64,000 nucleotides of DNA from Aradus depressus (Eukaryota > Arthropoda > Insecta > Hemiptera > Aradidae). The stretch is taken from positions 35,473,489 through 35,537,488 of the forward strand of contig OY759224.1 of NCBI GenBank assembly GCA_963662175.1. Direction: 5' to 3'. Below, piece by piece: positions 44,191 to 55,810 of the stretch; within the stretch, counting starts at the first letter, position 1, and the number at the start of each line of letters is the position of its first letter. Under the pieces are notes generated by a model that saw only the letters and a program-made list of their open reading frames with translations, made no database searches and was not told the DNA's origin. The position numbers and the translations under genes are program-made.

Positions 44191-46089
44191 GTGTATAACG
44201 TGATAAGTAACATGACTGCAACGTGACAAAAAGCTTGTAGAAACGAAGTTTAATATGTCTTACAGCACTTATCTAGGGATAATTCCACTGTTTTCCAATC
44301 TCCTTAAATTTGACAGAGGCCCACCAATAAACCAGACATCATGAGGCGTTTTGAGAAATATATAATTTTATGGTTTTATAATAATAGTATAACAAGCAAA
44401 ACTATAAGATGAAAGCTAATTTTTTTTTTGCGATCTATATACAATACATACATAATGAGCAAATATGTGGACAAAAGAAAAAAAAATAACGTCACTTGAT
44501 GGGAGAAGCCAGCCAGCGCTGACACTCCCTCGAAAGCTAAATAAATATTTTCTATAAGGAACATTCATTTCCGAAAGTACAGAATACAAATTAACAAACT
44601 TAAGTATAGAAACGAATGTAACATTGATAATGTATAATGTAATAATATAATGACAATGTTATATTGAAGAATATATATATTCCTGTCATAACTGTCACTT
44701 TCAGACTGACTTTAATAAGTATTTAGTAAACCCAACGTGTGCTTCCATCTAGTGGATCTTCTTTTAACTACATTATAAACAAGGGTTTCAACAATTCCTA
44801 AATGATAAAGTGCTTCGTTCAATTCTTCGTAGGTTTACGATATTTTATACTTGATTAAGCAATTTAAAGCAGTAGATAGTAAACTTTAATATTTAGAAGC
44901 CAATTTTAAACGAGGTAGTAAGTAATGTTAAAGAGCCAGAGAGAATCCAAATGTAAGAGATTATATAAACTCTCCTGATTGGAGGACGTAAAGACAAGTT
45001 GTGAATATTAACAATACGAAACAAAAAACCCTTTTCGGATAAAACGAGATTTTGATTCAAAATGGCTCATGAAAAATAAAATAGTTTTTCGATATAAAAT
45101 AAAACATGTTTTAATCGTTCCTTATTCATTTCTTTACCTTAAGAGAGGCTCTCAATGTTAAAATGAATCAGTCTTCAGATTATAATTTTGAACGGTTCAT
45201 ATATAATTTCATTTTAGGGTAGACCACAATTAAAATTGAATATTTTAATGAAGCACTGTTTTTGCTTAACCAAATGATTAGAAGGAATTTAAGCAGGCAC
45301 TCTTAAGCAGGCACACGCAGGTTCACCTATCTAACGCCTTCAAGGCACCATGTTTAGTATGGAAGAATGTTATACAAGAAAATCGATCTCCTCACTAAAA
45401 GTTCCAATAGAACATCTCAAAAAACCAGTTCAGTTAATTCTTTATTTATTTATTATAATTATTTTATTTATTAACTAAGCTACACATGTTGTAAATGATC
45501 CCGCATAAGAAATACTAACATGCCAGGAATGAAGTATATTAAAAAAAAAAAAAAAAAAGTTGCAAGTTATATCTATTCATCTCTATTTATTTTTATGTAA
45601 CACTTTATAAAAAAAAATGTCGGTGAATCACCGACAATGTACTTCCCCAAAACAAATTAATCAATTATCTGGGTCAGACTGTAAAATATTCTTTTTTATT
45701 CAACGTATTTACATTATTGCTAATTTAACTGTATGGGTAATACGTAAATGTTTTATAATTATATTACATAGAGCTATTAAACAAATATTATGACTATTTT
45801 TAATATAAAAAATCGATGCAAACTGTTATGTTAGTTCGTTGTATTTTCGCAATTGTCAAAATAATTTAAATACATTGTTACTGATTTTAAAATATTGTGC
45901 TGTTTTCTGACTGAAATAATCCTGCCTCCTGCCTATCCTTCCATCCAACTTTTTTTCTTTGTTTATAACACTATAGAATATAACATCATATTATAATTGT
46001 ACTAATAAGAATTTTACAAAGTTAGAATTTTACATTAGAAAAATAATTTCCAATCTTTAATGGCTTAAAAATTATTTTATTTTTACTTT
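44191..46089. other. No gene seen (probable intron)
   Basis: AT-rich DNA, with A-runs at about 45540-45558. Near 44508 the sequence GCTGACACTCCCTCGAAAG echoes the 61-bp unit of the array at 60.4 kb, which may be chance. Confidence 0.4.
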
Positions 46090-46120
46090 AAAAAAAATTA
46101 TCAAATGATGGACCAGTCTA

Positions 46121-46787
46121 CTTAATCTAACTGATGAAACAATCCCTAAAATGTGCTACAATAGACTAATAGAGCTTTCAGATTCTTCTAATATGCCTTT
46201 TAATTGGACCCTTGAACTAAGAAATAGCCTGTCTTCTATCGGAGCTTATGACGTCTGGAAATCTCAAAATGCTAAAATTGTAGAAAATGAATTTAATAAT
46301 TTAAACTCTTCATTCCAAAATAATCTCATCAGTAAAGATGTTGAAAAAATCCTCAACTCCAAGTACAACTTATATTATAGAAATATGTGCTCTTTTGGTT
46401 CTGTGAGCTGCCATGTTATTTAATTGTCATATCAATAAAATTAGAGCAGTAGGTCAGTTACTTTTGGCTTCTAAACACCATATCAGTTTGTATATAAATA
46501 AAGAGAACATTATTTTTGAAAAGGATCAATGTAGATGTTGTTCTAGAGAACTCAAAGAAGATATTGTTCATTTTTTATTAAACTGTCCTTTGTATAATAA
46601 TATTAGAGAAAGATATTTATATAAATATATTAAAAACTCTGATGAAGACGAAAGTAATATTATTGGAATATTAGAGATTGTTTCTATGGAGCAAATTAAT
46701 TATGTCTATTACTATATTCTAAATTCTATTAATTTAAAAAAGCAAACATTAATAAATCTAACTTACAATAAAAATAAAAATAAATGA
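46121..46787 (+). pseudogene. LINE ORF2 C-terminal region, one frameshift
   Basis: The first part (46121-46423) reads LNLTDETIPKMCYNRLIELS, then FNWTLELRNSLSSIGAYDVW and YNLYYRNMCSFGS. A frameshift near 46410 moves to the second (46413-46787): NKIRAVGQLLLASKHHISLY, then the cluster CRCCSRELKEDIVHF and LLNCPLYNNIRERYL. The C-x2-C ... H-x4-C cluster, the order of segments and the AT-rich 3' flank fit the C-terminal region of a CR1/jockey-like LINE. Reverse transcriptase and endonuclease are absent (5' truncated). The coding part is only lightly damaged, so this insertion is younger than the relics at 21-24 kb or 57 kb. Confidence 0.75.
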
Positions 46788-47190
46788 AATTAAAATTGAA
46801 AATAGAGGACAAAAAAATAATAAAGATAATGAAAAATGAATTAAAGTTGGGATTTTCATATTAAGTATTTGTTAAATACTTGCTATTTACAGTTTAAGTA
46901 CAAAGTGGTTTGACTTAATGTTTATTACTTTGGTTTTATTTAAAGTCATTATACCTAATATGTATAAGTGTATGTATATGAAAGTATATATATATTTGCA
47001 TTTCTCTTGGTTGTATGTATACAAGTAAATGTGCGCATTTATTATAATATTTAGATATTTAGAAATTTATTAAGATGTAATATTCTTACTTTATTATTAT
47101 ATCGAATGTATATTCAAATTGTACCCCAACTCTCTACAATAAACCTTAATAGGCTTCAATGTAGTAATAAATAAAAATTATTTTATTTAA
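46788..47190 (+). other. Probable 3' UTR of the LINE fragment
   Basis: AT-rich, ending near ATAAACCTTAATAGGCTTCA and AATAAATAAAAATTATTTTA. No target duplication could be fixed. Confidence 0.4.
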
Positions 47191-47313
47191 AAACATCGGC
47201 CGTTGACTCCCGTTCAGTAAATATGAAATTCTTCTTATATATAAAAAAAATGTTACTCCATGAAAAATGTGTATTCTTCAAGCCCTTCTGAATCGAACCA
47301 CGTGCTCGAGATA

Positions 47314-47349
<36 letters not shown>

Positions 47350-48620
47350 AATTGAATAAATGATTATTACAGAATATTAGGATTGTTCCGTGGGCACAAC
47401 CCGGCCCTGTAAACCACTACTCAACACACATATTATGCTTAGAAATTTATTTAAAAAAAAGTAGGGATTTTCGTATGGGGTATTTCGAATTTATTGTAGG
47501 GGCAAATAGGGATTTTTATGGAGGGTTGTAGGACCTTTTAGAAGTGGTTCTAAGAACAGTCATCATAGTTCTAAGAGTGAAAATTAATTACGTAACACCG
47601 AAAACTATTGAACAAATTTAAAGAAGTACAACTCAGTTCGATTGAAATAAAAATAATAAATACTAAATTTCTGGGAAACAAAATAGTATACAATTAGAGG
47701 ATTCGCCAATTTTCATTTGAGTTTCAGAAAGTGAAAGATCATCTGAACCGTGATAACCATAATATTTGTTTGAACTAAGTAAATATTTACAATTACGTTA
47801 TTTACACATCAAATTGTTACAGAATTTCGAAAGGCCCATAAATTCACGTTGGTGACACCTCAAAAAGTCCTGAAAATTCGACGATATCAAGGTTTTGAAT
47901 CTCGTTCACAACAAATAAAATGAAAAAAAAAATGAGGTTGCTGCTAACTAAGCGACTAGAGTACGAATCAATTAGTTTCGAAATTAGGAAAAAAATGAGT
48001 TGTTTCTTCAACAGTGTAAGGCGGGCTTGAACCGAATTGTAGGCCGACACATCAGCGGAATAAACTTTGAGGTATCAAAGAGAATATAGACAGGTGGAAA
48101 GTACATTTAAAGCATATGTAGCGCATCAAAAAAGCATGGACACTCCTTCTTTCGTTTAATTTCAATTAGAAACTGATTGAATAAACAAAAACCACCTACT
48201 CACTCAGCTCCCTCCGTAACATTCCGATTTCAACCTACGGATTCCTAAAACGAATGAGAAAACATTTTGAGTTATAAGTAGGTTTGTAAAAAGACTGAGA
48301 ACTATAAATCCGTCTGACTGACTCGGCTAAGGAACAACAAAATTGGAGAACTATGTAAATTATACAAAATGGGGATGAGAGTGGCCCCGCAGAAAGTACC
48401 TAGATATGTATTCAGTATACTGAATAAATAATTCAATTTAAGTTTTTACCCGATTTCCACTGTGGTATTTATTTAAATTTTTTTATTAAATGTTATTAAT
48501 CAGAAAAGAGAGACAATCTCTATATATTCTCCATATAGTCGTATATATACCCTATTATTTATTTTATATTTAGGAAAATGTAATTTAATGAAAAATAAGA
48601 CAAAAGGAGCTTGTTAGGAG
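47191..48620. other. No gene seen; (AT)n
   Basis: An (AT)n run at about 47316-47343. The 68-codon minus-strand frame at 47844-48050 is not recognised. Confidence 0.45.
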
Positions 48621-49905
48621 ATGGGAGCGTTGGTCGGGAATATTGCAGTTTACAGTTGAACAAACTGAGATAAAGTTAAGGAGGGGGTCCTCTTGGGGCT
48701 CCAGGGTGCAAGGGGGGTGAGGAGGGGGTCTTCTTGCGGCTCCAGGGGTGCGAGGGGTGTGAGGAGGGGGTCCTCTTGCGGCTCCAGGAGTACGAGGGTG
48801 TCCTCTTGCGGCTCCAGGGGTGCGAGGGGTGTGAGGAGAGGGTCCTCTTGCGGCTCCAGGGTGGGAGGGGTGGGTCTGACAGGAAGGGGTCCTCTTGCGG
48901 CTCCAGGGATGGGAGCGTTGGTCGGGAATATTGCAGTTTACAGTTGAACAAACTGAGATAAAGTTAAGGAGGGGGTCCTCTTGGGGCTCCAAGGGTGCGA
49001 GGGGTGGGTCTGACAGGAGGGGGTCCTCTTGCGGCTCCAGGGTGCGAGGGGGGTGAGGAGGGGGTCCTCTTGCGGCTCCAGGGGTGCGAGGGGTGTGAGG
49101 AGGGGGTCCTCTTGCGGCTCCAGGAGTACGAGGGGGTCCTCTTGCGGCTCCAGGGGTGCGAGGGGTGTGAGGAGAGGGTCCTCTTGCGGCTCCAGGGGTG
49201 CGAGGGGTGGGTCTGACAGGAGGGGGTCCTCTTGCGGCTCCAGGGTGGGAGGGGTGGGTCTGACAGGAAGGGGTCCTCTTGCGGCTCCAGGAATGGGTGC
49301 GTTGGTCGGGAATATTGCAGTTTACAGTTGAACAAACTGAGATAAAGTTAAGGAGGGGGTCCTCTTGGGGCTCCAAGGGTGCGAGGGGTGGGTCTGTGAG
49401 TAGGGGGTCCTCTTGCGGCTCCAGGGTGCGAGGGGTGGGTCTGACAGGAGGGGGTCCTTTTGCGGCTCCAGGGTGGGAGGGGTGGGTCTGACAGGAAGGG
49501 GTCCTCTTGCGGCTCCAGGGGTGCGAGGGGAGTGAGGAGGGGGTCCTCTTGCGGCTCCAGGGGTGCGAGGGGTGTGAGGAGGGGGTCCTCTTGCGGCTCC
49601 AGGAGTACGAGGGGTGTGAGGAGGGGGTCCTCTTGCGGCTCCCGGGGTGCGAGGGGTGTGAGGAGAGGGTCCTCTTGCGGCTCCAGGGGTGCGAGGGGTG
49701 GGTCTGTGAGGAGGGGGTCCTCTTGCGGCTCCAGAGGTGGGTCTGTGAGGAGGGGGTCCTCTTGCGGCTCCAGGGTGCGAGGGGTGGGTCTATGAGGAGG
49801 GGGTCCTCTTGCGGCTCCAGGGGTGCGAGGGGTGGGTCTGACAGGAGGGGGTCCTCTTGCGGCTCCAGGGTGCGAGGGGTGGGTCTCACAGGAGGCTGGC
49901 AACAC
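48621..49905. repeat. G-rich 42-bp minisatellite with higher-order units
   Basis: Around 30 units of about 42 bp built on GTCCTCTTGCGGCTCCAGGG, GTGCGAGGGGTG and TGAGGAGGGG, with shorter (about 27 bp) versions. A longer segment (GCGTTGGTCGGGAATATTGC, AGTTTACAGTTGAACAAACT) comes back at 48621, 48909 and 49294, so the array has higher-order units of about 290-390 bp. All G-runs are on the plus strand, so a quadruplex is possible. Frames up to 440 codons on minus (SRKRTPSSHPSHPW repeats) follow from the period and are not supported as genes. Confidence 0.93.
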
Positions 49906-50236
49906 ACTCCAGAGGAGGAAGGCCTTTTAAGCGAGGAACATGGCGAAAATAATTTTAAAATTTTCAGATCAATCGTTTTTCAAAATATGACAAACCATAT
50001 TTTTACTTTCTTATACTTAAGGATTTTCAAGTTTCAAGGACGTTTTGACCATTTTCAAGATGATAGCTGTCTGTCCGTGCGTGTGTGATTAGAAAGTGGA
50101 CGTTCTACCGCAAAAACTCTTCTAGCTATGAACTTGGATATAGATTTGGAATGAGGAGGTCATATGCGCTAACTAATTCGATTTTAAATAGGCCAAAATC
50201 GGTCTAAAATTGACAACACTACTTCGGACCAATATA

Positions 50237-50319
<83 letters not shown>

Positions 50320-50796
50320 GACCTAATCCAAAATTGTTTCAAGTAAAAGTTGTGGAGAACACTGAAAGACACATTTCATATGAAACACAATTTTTCTCAG
50401 GCTGTCCTGTTTTTGAGATACACGTCTATTGCTTATTGTTTTTAAAAATACAGCATAAATACATAATATGTAGGTATTTCAGAAAATAAAGGTCTCAGTC
50501 AATAAAAATATACGTTGAACCGCTCAGTTATTATACAGCTGTCTCGTTTATTGAAACAGTAAGACTCGCAACGTAACAATACTCACTTATTTAAAATAAA
50601 ACATTTTTTTTGAATAATGAACCAAAATATTTTCATAAAAATATAGGCCAAATATGAGTCGGAGTAAAAAAAAAACAATAATGTTGGAATACCGTACAGC
50701 TTTGGGTACTTCTCCAGAATTAATGCGCCACTTAATTCTTAAAAGTAGTATAATACGACCATAAAAATCAATACCATTTAAAAGATTTGTGACTAG
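49906..50796. other. No gene; (AT)n and dispersed motif
   Basis: A long (AT)n run at about 50236-50314, then 50335-50420 with AAGTAAAAGTTGTGGAGAAC, which resembles 18085-18180. Confidence 0.5.
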
Positions 50797-50961
50797 TATC
50801 CGAAAGAATAAAATGTTGACCCTCCCGACGGTCGTGTTACAGGTTCTCCCATTTTGTGATATGGGTCTTTACATACACAAAGCACAAACATACGACGAGA
50901 GAACCTGCACTAATTCACTAAAAGGTACGATGCCAAGGTCAACATTTGATTCTTTCGGATA
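50797..50961. mobile_element. Small inverted-repeat element (MITE-like)
   Basis: The left arm TATCCGAAAGAATAAAATGT, TGACC ... CAGGTTCTC is matched by the inverted right arm GAGAACCTG ... GGTCAACATTTGATTCTTTC, GGATA. The arms are about 60 bp with a central mismatch region. No coding sequence. The family is not identified. Confidence 0.65.
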
Positions 50962-51740
50962 AATCCGAGAAAGAACGAAAGAGGGGGTGTACATTCCAGG
51001 AGGTGAGGAAAAACATTCCATGTGGGGGTGGGGGGGGGGGGGGAGGGGGATACATCAGCAAAGATAGGGTAAACTACCCCACAAACGGTCTTAAAAAAAC
51101 GAGTGTCAGACTTGTGTACTCTCACAAACAACTTGTCTTGAGAAGACGCTTCAAGGGTTGCGCCTCAGCCTTATTGGCTGATGCGATGTGTGGAGCTCTA
51201 GCAGGCAGTGGCTGTGGCTGGCCAGCAGGCAGCTGTCGGCTGCTGATCGATCTATCGATTGACTCTGTAGGCCGTACTTTACCTGGCAACTATATTCCAC
51301 CCATCGCTTGCTACTTCTAGCCCCCCTCCCAGCCACCTATCCACCCTACATCTCGTGTTTAGCTGGGAATCCGGATCGAAGAAAACCTCCTACTCCCGTC
51401 CTAACTGTTTTACTCATTCCCAACTACACACGTACATATTAATGCTAAAACAAGTGTTACCAATGCAAAAAAAAAAAAAAGTCCTCAAAAACAGACTGGC
51501 ATCTTGACATCTCCATCGCATGGTCAGCTGTCTTCCAATGCACCGCGAGGGTTCTAAAAAATATTTTCAGCAAAAAATTGAATTTATCTGAGAAAAATAC
51601 AGGGGTTTATAATGTGGCGGAGTGAAGATAATGTGGCGGAGTGAAGATAATAATAACTAATGAATGGGATACTTGATATTTTTTTTGCAATTCATGAATA
51701 TCTTATGTTTTACTTATTGTGGCAAAGCTATGTTTAAATT
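50962..51740. other. No gene; G-run and short duplication
   Basis: A G-run at about 51022-51048 and a duplicated 19-mer (ATAATGTGGCGGAGTGAAG) at about 51610-51648. An open frame at 50946-51320 spans the G-run and is not convincing. Confidence 0.45.
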
Positions 51741-51744
51741 AAAC

Positions 51745-52360
51745 TCCCGACGTCGCGGCTGCTCTGCATTGCGCTGTCGTCTATCGTCCATCTCCAGGTA
51801 ACCCGTCTTCCTGAGCATCCGGCCTCATCGGGTAACCCTTTTCTTCTGGGTTACTCACCCAAACTGGTTTTCCTATATGGAATCTGATATTTGGCCCTTC
51901 GATGTTTACTCGTTTTCTGGCGGGCCAGTTTCGTCACTCGGCTTTAACAGGTCCAGTGGAGTGCGGAGCTGCCGGTCGAGTAACAACTCTCAATATGCCC
52001 GACCCAATGTCTTGCGATACGAAACCAGACTAAGGGCAAATCTCTGGTTTTTCGAACCCTCCCCTTGAAGGTTCTAACTGCCCTCTCCGTTAATCCATTC
52101 GTCCTTGGGTGATAAGGGATGGATCGAATGAGATGAATGCCTTGACCCTTATAGTACGATCGAAGTTCTTGCTCGCGAATCGCGTTCCGTTATAAGTAAC
52201 GGTGCTCTTTGGTAACCCAAAACGTGAATAAACCCTGAAAATGTTGAACAGTTCTCGCTGTTCCTGTGACGCGAGTGGGAGAGACCTCCAAACACTTGGC
52301 AGTAACGTGGACCACTAACTAAGCAGTAAAGCCCCTCAGGTCCCGCTGCCTATAGTCCAT
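51745..52360 (-). pseudogene. Ty3/gypsy integrase relic
   Basis: On the minus strand, with frame changes, the order is VTAKCLEVSPTRVTGTA, then SRFGLPKSTVTYNGTRF, then GIHLIRSIPYHPRTNGLTER and AVRTFKGRV. This follows the catalytic core of gypsy integrases. The central TDNG has become TYNG, so the second catalytic Asp is lost, as is the first. The third acidic site cannot be judged with confidence. A diverged tail (NIRFHIGKPVWVSNPEE) follows to about 51840. No LTRs, protease or reverse transcriptase were found nearby. An old, dead piece. Confidence 0.8.
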
Positions 52361-52418
52361 TTAATTAAACATTTTATTGAACTGAAGTAACCTGTAATGT
52401 AAATTATATACACAGATG

Positions 52419-52762
52419 GAGGGCGCCGGTAGCTCAGTGGTATGCGTGCTTGTCTACTGAGCTCAAGATCGTGGGTTCGAAACCCGACCGAGGTCCTTAG
52501 TTTATTTTATCTGGGAGGTAAAATAAACTTAAGCACGCCGTCCTTCGGATGGGACGTTAAGCGATGGTCTCGAGCCTGTACGATGTCGGGTACTCGTTAA
52601 AGACCCCTACTCTAGGTGAATAAAAATTTAGAGTAGGCAAAATTTAGGACTCCCACAGTAGAGTCGGGCTCATGTCCACCAGAGTGACGAAAGAGCGCTC
52701 TGGTAGTAGGCGATATGACCTCGTAGTTGAAGCCTGGGCATGAGTCATAAAACCTAACCTAT
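52419..52762 (+). mobile_element. SINE, most complete copy
   Basis: A tRNA-like head with A box TAGCTCAGTGGTA (about 52430-52442) and B box GGGTTCGAAACCC, then the body GCCGTCCTTCGGATGGGACG, TTAAGCGATGGTCTCGAGCC, GTCGGGTACTCGTTAAAGAC, CGATATGACCTCGTAGTTGA and GCATGAGTCATAAAACC. It is flanked by ACAGATG (52412-52418 and 52763-52769) with imperfect similarity beyond it. It is the reference copy for the family here and the evident parent of the 440-bp repeat at 6.5 and 11 kb. It is a retroposon, not a working tRNA gene. Confidence 0.92.
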
Positions 52763-53264
52763 ACAGATGTTTAGTTGTCAAGTTCCAATTAAATTATAAA
52801 ATAATTAGGAATTCCTTGCATTTTTAATGTTTTGATTGCAGCCCGATCTCGAAAAACACAGGGAAAATTGCGGACTGAAATCGCAAAAATTCGCGCCCTG
52901 GTATAAATGTACACTGCGATATCTGTAGGCACTTAAATTATGAATCTATATTACACTTTTTATCAGGAAATCAAATAAAAAATCCAGTAAATCCCTACAT
53001 TCTTCATAGCTATCTATCTAAAACTTTCGTTCCCAAACTAACGCACAATCCTTCTGTGGAATCCTAATGACATATCATTGCCGAAATGATGTAATTTCGA
53101 AAAAGTTGTACTCATTTCGGAAACCCATTTAACCACTCGATCTAAAATCAGACTGAAAATACAAAAGACATTCTGCAATAAAAAAAGGCCATAGGCAATA
53201 GTTTAAAACAACCTAATATATGAAAACTGACATTTTGCAGATATATTGTGAAATAATTCAAATG
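52763..53264. other. No gene seen
   Basis: AT-rich, non-coding. Confidence 0.5.
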
Positions 53265-53508
53265 AACTTAAATGAAATAAAACATAAGTTTATTTATGGT
53301 ATTGTCTAATTTCACATAATAGATATACATGGGAGTACTTTCGGTATTTCTACCATCCTCAGCCAAAAGCTTGAAGCTTGCGAAGAGAGTCTTAACTCTT
53401 AAGCTTTTGGCTGAGGATGGTTGAAATACCGAAAGTACTCCCATGTAAATATATTATGTGAAAGTAGACAATACCATAAATAAACTTATGTTTTATTTCA
53501 TTTAAGTT
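53265..53508. repeat. 244-bp near-perfect hairpin (inverted repeat)
   Basis: The left arm from AACTTAAATGAAATAAAACA to CCTCAGCCAAAAGCTT is repeated inverted as AAGCTTTTGGCTGAGGATGG ... to TGTTTTATTTCATTTAAGTT. The arms are about 108 bp with around five mismatches, around a spacer of about 25 bp (AAGCTTGCGAAGAGAGTC). Each arm contains CTGAGGATGGTTGAAATACC followed by GAAAG (or a close variant), the same kind of motif as at 26150 and 55750. It could be two head-to-head retroelement tails or a foldback element. Confidence 0.88.
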
Positions 53509-54080
53509 AACCTAATATATAATATAAGGAAAAAAAGTAAGGCAAAGAAAGTCGGTGGTAAATCATGGGCAAATTCCTTCCCCAGTTCGAATTATTTATT
53601 ATCAAGAAGCTACCGCTCTCCCAATAAACCCTTTTTCTCCGTTCCTTGATTTAACTGAATATTAGAATAAGAAATTCCCTCAACTCTTAATTTCTTTTTT
53701 TTTTTAAATCATCAACAATTTATAGACATTGCTGAAGATGAACCCGTAATGTTTTTGGGCAATGTTTGAGCAAGTTGACAATGACCTATTTGTCTTCTCA
53801 TTTTGACATTAATTAAGTACAAAAAAAAATTACTCGGAGAGAAAACGTTTTGGCAAAGAGAGAGAAAAAAAAGAGGAAGGCAATTATACAGAGTTAATAA
53901 AACTAGAGACAAGGTTAATTGATGTTGAGATGAGTCCGCAGCTATCTGGACTTTTTGTTCTTTTTCCATTTTCTAGTTTAATTGGGCTGAGTGGATTCCA
54001 CCTTGGAACAAATCTAATTTCGAGTATTGGGTTACTTTTAAATGTTTCAATTTAATTCTTTTAAAAGTGAATAAGGAAAA
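53509..54080. other. No gene seen
   Basis: AT-rich, non-coding; an 85-codon minus-strand frame at 53712-53969 is not recognised. Confidence 0.45.
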
Positions 54081-54083
54081 TAA

Positions 54084-54507
54084 AATGATTCAAAATTTCC
54101 AGTTAGAAATGGGTGAGAATACTGACATGGAACCTCCACATATCCGTAATACTGACATGGAACCTCAATATATCTGTAATACTGAGATGGAACCTTCATA
54201 TATCCGTAATACTGAGATGGAACCTCCATTTATCTGTAATACTGGCATGGAACCTCCATATATCCGTAATGCTGAGATGGAACCTCCATATATCCGTAAT
54301 ACTGACATGGAACCTCCATATATCTATAATACACAGACGGCTTCAGATGCATTATACTCTTCTAAACCGATATTAAAAATTACCCTCAACACAAAAACGG
54401 GGAAAAAAGAAGAGAAAGAAACTAAAATTGTGCATAGTTTGGGTCATAAAAAGTCAACGGTGATATACCTACCGGCAATGTACTTTAACCATTTTGGATC
54501 AAAATAA
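54084..54507 (+). CDS. Doubtful ORF with seven 10-residue repeats
   Basis: From the first ATG (54084) the frame runs about 140 codons to a stop at 54505-54507. Residues about 11-80 are seven copies of NTDMEPPYIR from a 30-bp DNA repeat (54120-54329). The remaining 55 residues (ASDALYSSKPILKITLNT, KSTVIYLPAMYFNHF) are not repetitive. I know no such protein, and a 30-bp minisatellite keeps frames open by chance, with the opposite strand open too. Call it possible but unsupported. Confidence 0.25.
54120..54329. repeat. 30-bp minisatellite, 7 copies
   Basis: Unit ACTGACATGGAACCTCCATA followed by TATCCGTAAT, with exact 30-bp spacing (54120, 54150 and so on to 54300). Confidence 0.95.
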
Positions 54508-54530
54508 TAGTTAACTTATATATGCGATAC

Positions 54531-54720
54531 TAAATGTATCGATACATTTATTACGTCGAGTCCACCTTCTCTGATCCCTCTATTCTCTTGAATTCTCTCG
54601 CTAGAAATTAATGGTTGCTGCCCTCATGGGGGATTGAATTTAAATATGAAATTTCTTCTTGATACATTCATTGTATCGGCAGTTATTTGGGGGTCCAAGT
54701 TTTCTACAAGTTGTACATGG
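54531..54720. repeat. Dispersed TATCGATACATT repeat, copy 2
   Basis: TATCGATACATTTATTACGT, TGAAATTTCTTCTTGATACA and CATTGTATCGGCAGTTATTT, related to 34080-34280 and 57850-58070. Confidence 0.55.
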
Positions 54721-55685
54721 TGACAATGATTTCTGAATCTTCAAAAGCCTACAATGACTTTTGGATTTTCGCAGTTCAGTTTAGATCTCCAGAGAGCAGA
54801 AGTAATGCAAACAGCCATCATTTCACTTTTTTTTTTAAACCCGTTTATTGAAATTTGATTGGGTTAATTGGACCGCACCCTCTACAATTGGATATCCTCC
54901 TCAATTACTTGTGTATACATTGGAACAAAAAACATATTATATCAGGGGGCCCTCAGGGGGACCGTTCAAACGATATGGCGGGAAATATTATCAAGGCTTC
55001 CTAAATATATACAAGATAATCAGTAGGTGAAATTAGAGCAAAGACACACTGGATCTATGAATTAATATGTTTATATTTATAGGAATTGAAGGATAGAAAA
55101 GGTTGGCAGGAAAAACGGTTAGATAAAAAGTTGTGTTATTGAAAAACAAAGCGAGAGGAGGGGGAGAGTCGGAAAGAGAAAGATAGCAACTGAAGTCGAA
55201 GTTTTGTGGACAAATGCAATAAACCGTGGAAAGAAGGACGATTAGGAGCTGTCTGCAAGTCGGCCAGGGACCGTTCGGACACACAGACGGAGAGAGGAGG
55301 GTATGCCTATTTCTGTTACAGTACGCCTCCTATCCACCCTCGAGACAGATCGTTTGGAAGGACAATCAACGAGTTTCACCTGGATTACAGATTACGGTAG
55401 CTATAAATAAAATAAGTCCGTGGATCACTCCCAGAGTATTTCTCCAGCAGTAATAATTCCTAACAATAATAATAACAATAATTTCTTGTTCTCTCTTTAA
55501 ATCCTAATTTTACTGGAATGAGATTGCTGCTTTACTCATGATCTTCTGAATTCACCCGTGAATTAAAACGAGAGATATCACACCCACAGAAAGACATTTG
55601 GTTTTTGAATTCTGGGGTTCGAAAAACATGAAATGTTTTGCCGATGAAAACTCTGCATCGAATTTTTGACACATTACATAATTGT
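54721..55685. other. No gene recognised
   Basis: Several frames of 60-83 codons, none familiar. Likely non-coding. Confidence 0.4.
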
Positions 55686-55810
55686 AGGAGTATTGAGGGT
55701 CAGTCAAAGATGGAAGAAAACAGGCAACACTGTTCAAACGCCAACGTTTCGATATATTTTATATCATCAGGGCCTACAAACATGGGGGGAATCAAGATTA
55801 GAATCACAAT
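55686..55810 (-). repeat. Dispersed repeat with CTGATGA...GAAAC motif, copy 2
   Basis: The reverse complement matches 26110-26218: TCTAATCTTGATTCCCCCCA, GGCCCTGATGATATAAAATA, TATCGAAACGTTGGCG, ACTGACCCTCAATACTCC. Confidence 0.75.

Noticed and set aside
44500..44535. Monomer of the 61-bp array upstream of the activin gene
   Set aside because: Only about 18 bases resemble the unit; could be chance.
48585..49907. 440-codon minus-strand proline/arginine-rich ORF
   Set aside because: Made wholly of the 42-bp minisatellite; all other frames are equally open in parts.
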